Below the pieces are notes generated by a model. The model was not told the DNA's origin. It did not search any database and saw only the letters and a list, made by a program, of their open reading frames with translations. The position numbers and the translations under genes were made by a program. From assembly GCA_016928975.1 (NCBI GenBank), contig JAFGJR010000174.1, positions 1 to 9,658 of the forward strand: a stretch of 9,658 nt of DNA, written 5' to 3'. Source of the DNA: Sedimentisphaerales bacterium. Its GTDB lineage: Bacteria > Planctomycetota > Phycisphaerae > Sedimentisphaerales > SG8-4. Shown here in pieces: positions 1 to 5,663 of the stretch. Position 1 is the stretch's first letter, and the number at the start of each line of letters is the position of its first letter.

Positions 1-6
1 AAACAA

Positions 7-105
7 GACGCCCACGACAAAAGTCCGGCTCGGCCGACCTGATCCCTGGTTTTGCCCCAGAAACACGGGTCGAAACCTGACTTCGGGGCTTTTGTCGTAG
101 GCGTC
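7..105. repeat. Long inverted repeat, 17-bp arms with one mismatch
   Basis: GACGCCCACGACAAAAG at 7-23 is the reverse complement of CTTTTGTCGTAGGCGTC at 89-105 except for one base. The 65 bases between the arms contain a nested GCCCC/GGGGC pair (54-58 and 85-89) followed by TTTT, and a small GGT-CGAA-ACC hairpin (68-77). It could be a transcription terminator for an upstream gene, a structured RNA, or an old mobile-element end. The sequence does not decide between these. Confidence 0.6.
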
Positions 106-259
106 AAACAAAGCCAATTCGCCTTCCGGACAACCGGCAGGTACGGGATGCCTAGCCAATGCGAAACAAAGCCAAATCTGGGGTGTGGAGGAGGAGGGTG
201 TCTGGGCAAGGAAGGGGCTTTGTGGGGTCACACATCGCCGGAATCTGGCCGACGCCGTA

Positions 260-288
260 TTGCGTTTGGCGCGGCTCTCAGGTAAAAT
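260..288 (+). promoter_or_regulatory. Possible sigma70-type promoter for the cyclase gene
   Basis: TTGCGT (260-265), a 17-base spacer and TAAAAT (283-288, five of six matches to the -10 consensus) lie about 70 bases before the start codon at 360. The -35 match is weak. It is the best candidate I can see in the upstream region. Confidence 0.35.
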
Positions 289-359
289 TTATGGTTTCGG
301 CTCTTGCAGAATGATGTGTTCGCATACTGAAACTGCGAATGGCAATGTGAAGTTGGATT

Positions 360-1457
360 ATGCAGGAAATTGAAATCAGAGTGCCCGGGGCGGCCGAGAG
401 GCGGTACCGGATTGCGATCGGGTCGGGGATTCTGCCCTCGGTCTGGCCGCAGATCAAGGCGGCGTACGACAAGCAGAACAAGTTCGTGGTTACGGATGAG
501 AACGTCGTCGCGGCGGGACACCTGGCCGCATTGGTCGGCAGCCGGCGGATTCCGCACTTCGTCATTCAACCGGCGGGCGAGGCTTCCAAGAAGATCGACA
601 CCGCCATCGCGATTGTCGAGGCGATGGAGAAGCTCCTGCTCGGCCGCGACACGGTCGTGGTCGCGGTGGGCGGCGGAACGGTGGGCGATGTCGCAGGCTT
701 TGCCGCCTCGATGTTCAAGCGAGGTATCCCCATAGTGCACGTGCCAACCACGACGGTGGCGCAGGCTGATTCCGCCATCGGCGGCAAGACCGGCGTGGAT
801 TCCAGCGTCAGCAAGAACGCATTCGGGACCTTCTGGCACCCCGCTGCCGTGTATATCGATGTCTCGACGCTTAAGACCCTGGACGAGCGTCAGTATCGGG
901 CCGGGTTGGTCGAATCCGTCAAGCACGGCCTGATCGCCAGCCGCGAGTACTTCGAGCTCCTCGAAAGCCACCTCGACGCGATCCTCGACCGGCAAGACGA
1001 CGTGCTCGAAACGATGGCCCGATATAACTGCATGATCAAGGGCCGTGTCGTCGAGGAGGACCCGCACGAGAAGAACCAGCGCAGGATTCTCAATTACGGC
1101 CACACGGTCGGGCACGCCGTAGAGGCGGCCGGCGACTACTCCCTGCTCCACGGCGAAGCGGTCGCCATCGGCATCATCGCAGCGGGCTTGATCGAAGTGG
1201 AGCTGGGGCTCTCCCGAGGCAACCGGCTCGACCGCGTGCGCGCCATCTTCGAGAAGCTCCGCGTTCCGGTGAAACTGCCGCAAAATCTGACCGAAGAGAA
1301 GTTGATCGGCGTAATGAGGCACGACAAGAAGGCGGTGGGCCAGTGGCCGCGATTCGTCCTTCTGGACGAGATCGGGCACGTGCACTGCGAGGACGGCCAG
1401 TACGCCCTTGAGGTCCGCCGCGATATCGTGCAACGGGTGTTGAAGACGCTCAAATAG
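360..1457 (+). CDS. aroB: 3-dehydroquinate synthase (AroB family)
   Basis: 365 aa, the normal length for the family. AroB converts DAHP to 3-dehydroquinate in the cytoplasm, the second step of the shikimate pathway, using NAD+ and a divalent metal. Visible motifs: the NAD-binding glycine loop GGGTVGDVAGF (104-114); the substrate-binding block VPTTTVAQADSAIGGKTGVD with D137 and K143; K152-N153; E185 and K188 in AGLVESVKHG; and NYGHTVGH (245-252) plus LLHGEA (262-267). E185, H248 and H264 fit the usual metal ligands. K323-K324 fits the late conserved lysine. No catalytic residue appears lost, so dehydroquinate synthase is likelier than the related 2-epi-5-epi-valiolone or 2-deoxy-scyllo-inosose synthases. 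Some linker motifs deviate: VSKN where GKN is usual, and ESVKHG where EVIKYG is usual. The ribosome binding site before ATG 360 is weak. The next gene starts 200 bases on, with a repeat tract between. A homologous cyclase acting on an amino-sugar substrate cannot be excluded, given the ADH-synthase homologue at 5664. Confidence 0.88.
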   Translation: MQEIEIRVPGAAERRYRIAIGSGILPSVWPQIKAAYDKQNKFVVTDENVVAAGHLAALVGSRRIPHFVIQPAGEASKKIDTAIAIVEAMEKLLLGRDTVVVAVGGGTVGDVAGFAASMFKRGIPIVHVPTTTVAQADSAIGGKTGVDSSVSKNAFGTFWHPAAVYIDVSTLKTLDERQYRAGLVESVKHGLIASREYFELLESHLDAILDRQDDVLETMARYNCMIKGRVVEEDPHEKNQRRILNYGHTVGHAVEAAGDYSLLHGEAVAIGIIAAGLIEVELGLSRGNRLDRVRAIFEKLRVPVKLPQNLTEEKLIGVMRHDKKAVGQWPRFVLLDEIGHVHCEDGQYALEVRRDIVQRVLKTLK

Positions 1458-1463
1458 GACGCT

Positions 1464-1620
1464 AAAGAAAATTCGAAGCACGAATGTCGAAATCCGAAAC
1501 AGATTCAAAGTGCGAAATCCGAAACGCTCCCCCGCTGCCGCTCGCTTGGCCCCTGTTCGGGATTTGGAGTTTTGGCCCTTCGTGCTTGTTTCGCATTTCG
1601 GAATTCGAATTTCGGATTTG
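1464..1620. repeat. Palindromic intergenic repeat tract of 'CGAAATCCGAAA' words
   Basis: The spacer is built from short related words. CGAAATCCGAAAC occurs at 1488-1500 and again at 1513-1525. The right half (1579-1620) carries their reverse complements: AAGCACGAA at 1476-1484 pairs with TTCGTGCTT at 1579-1587, and GTTTCGCATTTCGG at 1588-1601 is the near-complement of the left words. The centre (about 1530-1560) is GC-rich and unrelated. The whole could fold into a large imperfect hairpin in RNA or single-stranded DNA. Similar tracts are common in Planctomycetota-type genomes to my knowledge. A related short copy lies at 5618-5650. The function is unknown. Confidence 0.65.
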
Positions 1621-1657
1621 TTCATGCGTCATATCCAGAAATATGAGAGGGTAAACG

Positions 1658-2608
1658 ATGTATCGACCGCAGATCAAGGTGCTCGATTGCACGATCCGGG
1701 ACGGTGGTTTGATCAACGACCATCAGTTCAGCGATGAATTCGTCCGCGAGGCCTACCGGGCGCTCTCCAAGAGCGGCATCGACTACATGGAGATGGGCTA
1801 CCGCAGCAGCAAGGAGCTCTGCCCGATCAAGGAGTTCGGCGCCTGGAAGTACTGCGACGACGAGAAGATCCGCGAGATCACCGACGGGATCGAGTCCAAC
1901 ATGAAGATCAGTATCATGGTGGACGCCCACCGCGTGCGCGAGCAGGCCTTCGCCCCGGCGGACGAGAGCCCGGTGGACATGATCCGCGTCGCCACCTACG
2001 TCAAGGACATCGACAAGGCGATCGACCTTGCAAAACGGACAAAAGACCTCGGATATGAGACCACCGTCAACATCATGGCCATCTCGAAGGAAAGCGAGTT
2101 TGCCTTGATCGAGGCGCTGGACCAGCTCGCCAAGACGAACGTCGATTGCGTCTACGTCGTGGACAGCTACGGCGCCTTGTACTGCGAGCAGATCGAGTAC
2201 CTGGTCAAGCTATACAAGGAGCACGTGCCCGGCAAGGAGATCGGCATCCACGCGCACAACAACCAGCAGCTCGCGTTCTCGAACACGATCGAGGGGATCA
2301 TCCACAATGCGAACTACCTGGACGCGTCGCTGTTCGGCATCGGCCGCGGGCCGGGCAACTGCTGCCTCGAGCTGCTCATCGGTTTCCTGAAGAACCCCAA
2401 ATTCAATCTCAGCCCGATCCTGAAATTCATCCAGGAGTGCATGCTTCCGCTGCGGGAGAAGATCGAGTGGGGCTACATCATCCCCTACATGCTGACGGGC
2501 ATCCTGAACGAGCACCCGCGGGCCGCGATCGCTTACCGCGAGACCCCCGACCGCGACAAATACGCCGAATTCTACGAGCGCCTCCTCGAAGGCGTCATCG
2601 ACGAATAG
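1658..2608 (+). CDS. DRE-TIM metallolyase, HMGL-like aldolase of unknown substrate
   Basis: 316 aa. It belongs to the HMG-CoA lyase / 4-hydroxy-2-oxovalerate aldolase superfamily, metal-dependent TIM barrels that make or break C-C bonds using 2-keto acids or acetyl-CoA. The N-terminal strand ends in LDCTIRDGG (9-17), the DRE-type motif with R14 and D15. IHAHNN (197-202) supplies the two metal-binding histidines H198 and H200. GIGRGPGN (227-234) is the usual late glycine loop. It lacks the C-terminal extension of DmpG-type aldolases that partner an acylating aldehyde dehydrogenase, and no such dehydrogenase is nearby. It resembles the stand-alone 'aldolase catalytic domain-containing' proteins often found in surface-sugar or secondary-metabolite loci. 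A good ribosome binding site (GAGAGGG, 6 bases before ATG) supports the start. It follows the AroB gene on the same strand. Its last ~28 codons are repeated, with divergence, at 3254-3343. The substrate cannot be read from the sequence. Confidence 0.82.
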   Translation: MYRPQIKVLDCTIRDGGLINDHQFSDEFVREAYRALSKSGIDYMEMGYRSSKELCPIKEFGAWKYCDDEKIREITDGIESNMKISIMVDAHRVREQAFAPADESPVDMIRVATYVKDIDKAIDLAKRTKDLGYETTVNIMAISKESEFALIEALDQLAKTNVDCVYVVDSYGALYCEQIEYLVKLYKEHVPGKEIGIHAHNNQQLAFSNTIEGIIHNANYLDASLFGIGRGPGNCCLELLIGFLKNPKFNLSPILKFIQECMLPLREKIEWGYIIPYMLTGILNEHPRAAIAYRETPDRDKYAEFYERLLEGVIDE

Positions 2609-2628
2609 AACGAGAAGATCCCTGGCTC

Positions 2629-2928
2629 TCAGGGAAGCCGCTGACGCCACTTTTCGGGATCGCGGGCGGCGTGAAAGACAGCATAGACCGTCACTGTGTG
2701 CGATTCGTGCTCATAGAAAACTGCATAGGGAAAGCGACGAATTAGCGCCCGTCGATACTGCTTGTGGACAACCGCCTGCATCTCAGGCATGCGAAGGATC
2801 ACGGCAATGCAGGCGTCAACACAACTCAGGAACTCCTCCCCCAAGCCGGTTCGCCGCGATTCGTACCATGCGGACGCCTCGGCAAGATCCTGCTCGACCT
2901 CCGGCGCGATGACCAGTTTAGCCGCCAC
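2629..2928 (-). CDS. Type II toxin of the ParE/RelE superfamily
   Basis: 99 aa, typical size. These toxins either cut mRNA on the ribosome (RelE-like) or poison DNA gyrase (ParE-like); this subgroup cannot be assigned by eye. Family features: an N-terminal helical hairpin with AWYESRRTGLGEEF (20-33), the arginine-rich strand YRRALIRRFPYAVFY (58-72), and the C-terminal HAARDPEKWRQR (86-97) with the usual H..RdP..W pattern. The start is GTG at 2928; the gene overlaps the antitoxin by 11 bases, so translation is probably coupled. A small hairpin (TCCCTG 2619-2624 with CAGGGA 2630-2635) spans its stop codon. It runs against the aldolase gene and ends 20 bases from that gene's stop. Confidence 0.85.
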   Translation of the reverse strand: MAAKLVIAPEVEQDLAEASAWYESRRTGLGEEFLSCVDACIAVILRMPEMQAVVHKQYRRALIRRFPYAVFYEHESHTVTVYAVFHAARDPEKWRQRLP

Positions 2929-3142
2929 GGCGACTGTGCACCCTGCGTTTGACTTCTTCCCACGTGAGTCCGGAGGCGGGGTTCTTCATCAGGTTGGCCT
3001 TTCTGCGGTCCAGTTCCTCTTTCTGCCAATCATGGACCGGTACGGCTTGGGGAGTCGCCGCAAGGTCGTCCCACAGGTCCTCCACGAGTTGGAGCTTCTC
3101 GGACGGACTCAAATCAAACAGGGAGGTCGTTGTTTGGTTCAT
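2918..3142 (-). CDS. Antitoxin, addiction-module component (TIGR02574-like)
   Basis: 74 aa from the ATG at 3142. It is the partner of the ParE/RelE-type toxin downstream: it should bind and neutralise the toxin and repress the shared promoter. The sequence shows the family pattern: LSPSEKLQLVEDLWDDLA near the N-terminus (helical), then an acidic/basic second half with WQKEELDRRKANLMKNP and a C-terminal GLTWEEVKRR. The 3142 start is preferred over an upstream ATG at 3226 because it has a clear AGGAG ribosome binding site 8 bases ahead, lies just below a strong promoter, and gives the usual family length. The 28 extra residues from the earlier start match nothing. Confidence 0.85.
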   Translation of the reverse strand: MNQTTTSLFDLSPSEKLQLVEDLWDDLAATPQAVPVHDWQKEELDRRKANLMKNPASGLTWEEVKRRVHSRRGG

Positions 3143-3167
3143 GCTGATACTCCTGCAATATACCTCC

Positions 3168-3196
3168 AGTGTAGTTGCCGCAAGTCGCAACGTCAA
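3168..3196 (-). promoter_or_regulatory. Strong sigma70-type promoter for the toxin-antitoxin operon, with possible operator
   Basis: On the minus strand TTGACG (3191-3196) and TACACT (3168-3173) are separated by exactly 17 bases, about 25 bases before the antitoxin start. The spacer contains inverted repeats (GTTGC 3174-3178 with GCAAC 3187-3191; TTGC 3175-3178 with GCAA 3180-3183), a sensible place for an autorepressor to bind. The operator role is inferred from how type II modules are usually controlled. Confidence 0.6.
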
Positions 3197-3253
3197 GGGA
3201 AAATGCTCATGACCTAAAAGGGACAAGGCACATCCTTAAGTTCTTTCGTGCTC

Positions 3254-3343
3254 GCCGCCGCGATCACCTACCGCGAAACGCCCGACAAGGACAAATACGC
3301 CGAGTTCTACGAGCGCCTCCTCGAAGGCGTCATCGACGAATAG
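3254..3343 (+). pseudogene. Detached second copy of the 3' end of the aldolase gene
   Basis: This stretch encodes AAAITYRETPDKDKYAEFY and on to GVIDE-stop, almost the same as the last ~28 residues of the aldolase (stop at 2608). Over 88 aligned bases (2521-2608 against 3256-3343) I count 9 differences, with the last 39 bases identical. Several differences are silent (GAG/GAA, ACC/ACG, GAA/GAG) and two are conservative (A/T, R/K). That pattern points to an allele that evolved as part of a functional gene, not a decayed tandem duplicate. There is no start codon or barrel ahead of it, so it is a fragment. The toxin-antitoxin pair lies exactly between the two copies. Confidence 0.88.
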
Positions 3344-3364
3344 CCGCGTGGTTGTGACACGCGG
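3344..3364 (+). terminator. Hairpin directly after the detached aldolase tail
   Basis: CCGCGTG (3344-3350) and CACGCGG (3358-3364) form a perfect 7-bp stem with a 7-base loop, starting on the base after the TAG of the tail fragment. No T-run follows, so if it is a terminator it is not a classical intrinsic one. Its position suggests it once ended the aldolase transcript before the block was inserted. Confidence 0.4.
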
Positions 3365-3436
3365 ACGGGCTGTATGGCTACTTGGGGAGATGAGTCCGTC
3401 AATGCGGCCCGGCGTCCTGCCAGGCTGGCCGCTCTT

Positions 3437-3691
3437 TCATTCCCCGGCCATCTTGATGTCCCCGGAAGGAGAGACCTCTATGCTCCCCCGATAGCATCCG
3501 ACGTAGAGGTTCCCGTTGACGAGCACGCCCGCCGTAGATGGGGCATCCGGAAGGACCCTCCATCTGCCGGTCCGCCAGAGGCCATCGTCGCCTTTCCAGA
3601 CCTTGAAAAGCATCCCCCCGCCCATCCCGAGGTGTGATAGCCCCGTGACCGCGACAATGCCGAACGGCATTGCGCAAATCTCGTGGACATT
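3437..3691 (-). pseudogene. Cut-off C-terminal part of the HEAT-repeat protein gene
   Basis: Reading in the same minus-strand frame straight past the TAG at 3692-3694, the sequence continues open for 84 more codons (NVHEIC..., MPFGIVAVTGLSHLG, then VWKGDDGLWRTGRWRVLPDA and ...SPSGDIKMAGE) to a TGA at 3437. The beta-strand pattern, with VAVTGLSHLG and a closing 'SPSGDI' turn, matches the end of the propeller-like C-terminal domain found in many exported proteins of Gammaproteobacteria and other bacteria. It therefore belongs with the gene at 3692-4708. An ATG at 3670 exists but has no good ribosome binding site. Separate expression is unlikely. Confidence 0.7.
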
Positions 3692-4708
3692 CTAGCTCAA
3701 CAGAGTCGTCTGTCTCCCGGAGGAGTCGACAAGGACCAGTTCCCTGCCAAACTCACCCCTGTTGGAGCCAAGCAGGAATCCATCAGCCACGCGGATACCG
3801 ACTTGCGGGACTCGCTCGACTGTCTGGACGCGCGTTGTCACGGCTCCTGCTTCTGTCGAATCAACGCAGCCTACCTGTGCCTTGTACGCGAGTTTCTTCA
3901 ACTGTTCTTTGTTCAGATGGTCCGGCTGATCGACATAGGGCGGATGATTCCTCCGCAGGTCCCGTTCGGCCGAGGCGTCATCCCACGTCTCGATGCCCAC
4001 AAAGTCAGAGGGCAGGAGCATAGCTTTGGCCTTGGCCTCTCGGTCTTGTGCCATGTAGGTCATCTTGTCCTGGATCACGAGAATGGCTTTTTCTGCGGCT
4101 GCCCGAACGTGGCGATACCAGTGTCCTTTCGAGACGTCGGTCAGCGCCGGGATGGCATCGGCCGCATGCAGCCGACCCAGCGATTCCGCCGAGACGTACA
4201 CCAGTCTCCAGTCGTCCTCTGTCTTGAGGAGCTTGACGAGAGGAGGAATCCCTTCGCGATACCCGATGTGGCCCATCGCCTTCGCAGCCTCGATCCTTAT
4301 GTCCCAGTCGTTGGAGGATAGATAAGGAACCAGCGCAGGGCCCGCCGCCCTGCCGCTATCCCCAAGGCCCGCAATGGCAGAGAAGACACGGCGGTCCGGC
4401 TTCTCTGTCAGACGCTTCACCAGGACCGGAAGCGCCTCAGGCACACCCATGCCACGGAGAGTGTAGGACGTCAATTTGCGCACATACTCGTTCTCGTGTT
4501 CCAGCAGCGGCAACAGGTACGGAATGGCATCGGGCCCGAGTTGCTGGATGCTTCTGGCGACTTGTTCCTCCGCTTCGGTTATCCGCGATTCCGGGCATGC
4601 AGATTGCTCGATAAGACGCGGGATATCCGCGAGCTCCGTCTGTCCAAGGCAGACGGTTGCGAGGAGTAACATGGAAACTTGTGTCACGAGTGTGGTCCGC
4701 CGCTGCAT
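3692..4708 (-). CDS. Exported HEAT-repeat protein, truncated by an in-frame TAG
   Basis: 338 aa as read. The N-terminus (MQRRTTLVTQVSMLLLATVCLG) is a Sec-type signal peptide; the cysteine lacks a good lipobox, so a periplasmic or cell-surface protein is likelier than a lipoprotein. Residues ~45-215 form about five HEAT/PBS-lyase-like helical repeats (e.g. GPDAIPYLLPLLEHENEYVR 58-77, EALPVLVKRL 91-100, GPALVPYLSSNDWDIRIEAA 123-142, GIPPLVKLL 153-161). After a charged linker, ~295-338 starts a beta-rich domain (DGFLLGSNRGEFGRELVLVD 309-328) that breaks off at TAG. The same frame stays open to 3437, so the intact protein would have about 423 aa. HEAT repeats generally bind other proteins; the partner is unknown. 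A GGAG site lies 8 bases before ATG 4708 and a good promoter lies at 4825-4853. Confidence 0.8.
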   Translation of the reverse strand: MQRRTTLVTQVSMLLLATVCLGQTELADIPRLIEQSACPESRITEAEEQVARSIQQLGPDAIPYLLPLLEHENEYVRKLTSYTLRGMGVPEALPVLVKRLTEKPDRRVFSAIAGLGDSGRAAGPALVPYLSSNDWDIRIEAAKAMGHIGYREGIPPLVKLLKTEDDWRLVYVSAESLGRLHAADAIPALTDVSKGHWYRHVRAAAEKAILVIQDKMTYMAQDREAKAKAMLLPSDFVGIETWDDASAERDLRRNHPPYVDQPDHLNKEQLKKLAYKAQVGCVDSTEAGAVTTRVQTVERVPQVGIRVADGFLLGSNRGEFGRELVLVDSSGRQTTLLS

Positions 4709-4824
4709 AAGTACATCTCCGCTCGTCGTTCGCGTGGTGGTCCGGCTGCGATTACCTCGTCACGATACTACAGCAGATGGCTCCGGCACCTCTAACACGC
4801 GCATACCTTTCTTCCAATGCACCC

Positions 4825-4853
4825 AGTATAGCTCAGAGTGCCGGGCAAATCAA
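4825..4853 (-). promoter_or_regulatory. Probable promoter of the HEAT-repeat gene
   Basis: On the minus strand TTGATT (4848-4853) and TATACT (4825-4830) are 17 bases apart. The -10 matches consensus at five of six positions. It would give a leader of about 110 bases before the ATG at 4708. No other gene or strong structure is visible in the 4709-4910 gap. Confidence 0.5.
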
Positions 4854-4910
4854 GACCAAGGATAAGGATTGCGGGAGAATGGGGGCCCGCTTGCTTCTCA
4901 TCGTCACAGA

Positions 4911-5474
4911 TTACCTTGCAGCATTTGGGGCAGTCCCTGCCTTGTCCGGCGGCTGTAACTGTTGCTTCAGATCGTCCGTGAGCAGGTCCCAGAGGTGGGG
5001 GTGCGCTTCCAGCAGGCGGGCGATGTCGGCGAGGTCTTTGATTCGCTTGCTCTGTCTTTGCTGGGGCTCGGACCACGCCTTCATCTTGCCTCGCAACGTG
5101 TCCTCCAGTGAGGCGACCCGCATGAGAATACCGTGAACGTCAGCGGGGACCGCTCGCGAGGGGAAATCTCGATAGAAATCCTCCGTGCTGAGCTGAAGGA
5201 GAACCCGCGAGCCGCCTTTGAAGTTGATCGACCATTCAAATCTCTCGGCGTGGAATCCAGCCTCCTCCAAGAGTGAGACGGTCCGTTCAATCGCCTCGAC
5301 CGCGACGACGAAGTCCACATCCTGGGTCACCATCGGTTGCTTCGCCCAGTGGTTCACCGCCAGGCCACCGATGACGCACCACGCGATGTCGGCTCGCTCA
5401 AGGCAGGCCACCAGGCGCATGACATCGTTCGTGCCGCCTCCGGTTTGCCAGTCGTAGAATTGCTTTGCCGTCAT
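4911..5474 (-). CDS. Minimal nucleotidyltransferase (AbiEii / DUF6036-like)
   Basis: 187 aa. The motif VIGGLAVNHW (34-43) followed by TQDVDFVV (50-57) is the nucleotidyltransferase signature: the G36-G37 loop and the metal-binding aspartates D52 and D54. The rest is mostly helical with a hydrophilic tail (KDLADIARLLEAHPHLWDLL). Such proteins transfer nucleotides to RNA or protein targets, and many act as toxins in type IV-like toxin-antitoxin or phage-defence pairs (AbiE, MenT). No partner gene is adjacent on either side, so it is an orphan here and its role is open. An upstream frame stays open to 6413, but that part is antisense to the ADH-synthase gene; ATG 5474 gives a complete domain. 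There is no Shine-Dalgarno site, and a promoter-like pair ends ~7 bases before the ATG, so the message may be leaderless. Confidence 0.75.
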   Translation of the reverse strand: MTAKQFYDWQTGGGTNDVMRLVACLERADIAWCVIGGLAVNHWAKQPMVTQDVDFVVAVEAIERTVSLLEEAGFHAERFEWSINFKGGSRVLLQLSTEDFYRDFPSRAVPADVHGILMRVASLEDTLRGKMKAWSEPQQRQSKRIKDLADIARLLEAHPHLWDLLTDDLKQQLQPPDKAGTAPNAAR

Positions 5475-5481
5475 GGAATCG

Positions 5482-5510
5482 AGCGTACCGCCAGTGAAGC
5501 AGGCCGACAA
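5482..5510 (-). promoter_or_regulatory. Possible promoter for a leaderless nucleotidyltransferase mRNA
   Basis: On the minus strand TTGTCG (5505-5510), a 17-base spacer and TACGCT (5482-5487) end 7 bases before the ATG at 5474. Transcription would then begin at or next to the start codon. Both boxes match consensus only in part. Confidence 0.3.
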
Positions 5511-5529
5511 GCGCATTCGACCCTTGCAG

Positions 5530-5559
5530 GCCGACAGGGCTGCCCTGTCGGCGTTTTTT
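5530..5559 (+). terminator. Strong intrinsic terminator with no upstream plus-strand gene
   Basis: GCCGACAGGG (5530-5539) and CCCTGTCGGC (5543-5552) form a perfect 10-bp stem with a 3-base loop, followed by G and TTTTTT (5554-5559). This is a textbook intrinsic terminator reading to the right. GCAGGCCGACA occurs at 5526-5536 and also at 5499-5509, so the upstream copy could compete for the 3' arm TGTCGGC. The nearest plus-strand gene to the left ends at 2608. The terminator may belong to a lost gene, a small RNA, or a leader controlling the gene at 5664. Confidence 0.8.
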
Positions 5560-5561
5560 GC

Positions 5562-5589
5562 TTGCCTCATGCGGCGGAGAAAGTACAGT
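5562..5589 (+). promoter_or_regulatory. Possible promoter of the ADH-synthase-like gene
   Basis: TTGCCT (5562-5567), a 16-base spacer and TACAGT (5584-5589) lie about 75 bases before the ATG at 5664 and directly after the terminator. That arrangement would give the gene its own start. Confidence 0.35.
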
Positions 5590-5617
5590 AGGATGCCAGT
5601 TGGAGCGGATCGCCAAC

Positions 5618-5650
5618 AATCCGCCATCCGAAATCTGAAATCCGCAATGA
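5618..5650. repeat. Short copy of the 'ATCCGAAATC' intergenic repeat family
   Basis: The stretch reads AATCCGCCATCCGAAATC followed by TGAAATCCGCAATGA. It is made of the same words as the tract at 1464-1620 and again lies just before a plus-strand biosynthetic gene. It sits between the possible promoter and the AGGAG site of the next gene, so it would be in that gene's leader. Confidence 0.55.
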
Positions 5651-5663
5651 CAGGAGTTCTGCC

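Larger units (their letters stand above)
1..359. other. Non-coding stretch before the cyclase gene
   Basis: I see no convincing gene here. The open frames in this stretch are low-complexity, lack a ribosome binding site and match no family I know. It holds a 17-bp near-perfect inverted repeat (7-23 with 89-105), a possible terminator (GCCCC at 54-58 pairing with GGGGC at 85-89, then TTTT), a 12-bp direct repeat AAACAAAGCCAA (106-117 and 164-175), and a plausible promoter for the gene at 360. A gene ending just left of the window could use the terminator-like structure, but that gene is not visible. Confidence 0.6.

Noticed and set aside
1464..1620. CRISPR-like array
   Set aside because: Units are irregular, only about 13 bases long, and mixed in orientation, with no equal-length spacers and no cas genes.
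228..1625. Long minus-strand open frame of 465 codons
   Set aside because: It lies antisense to the AroB gene and its translation is low-complexity, rich in D, R, H and L, as expected for a shadow frame in GC-rich DNA.
3143..3226. Longer antitoxin starting at ATG 3226
   Set aside because: The extra 28 residues cover the strong promoter and match nothing; the AGGAG site supports the start at 3142.
3170..3357. Plus-strand ORF across the aldolase tail copy
   Set aside because: It reads the tail in a different frame from the conserved GVIDE-stop frame and is arginine-rich noise.
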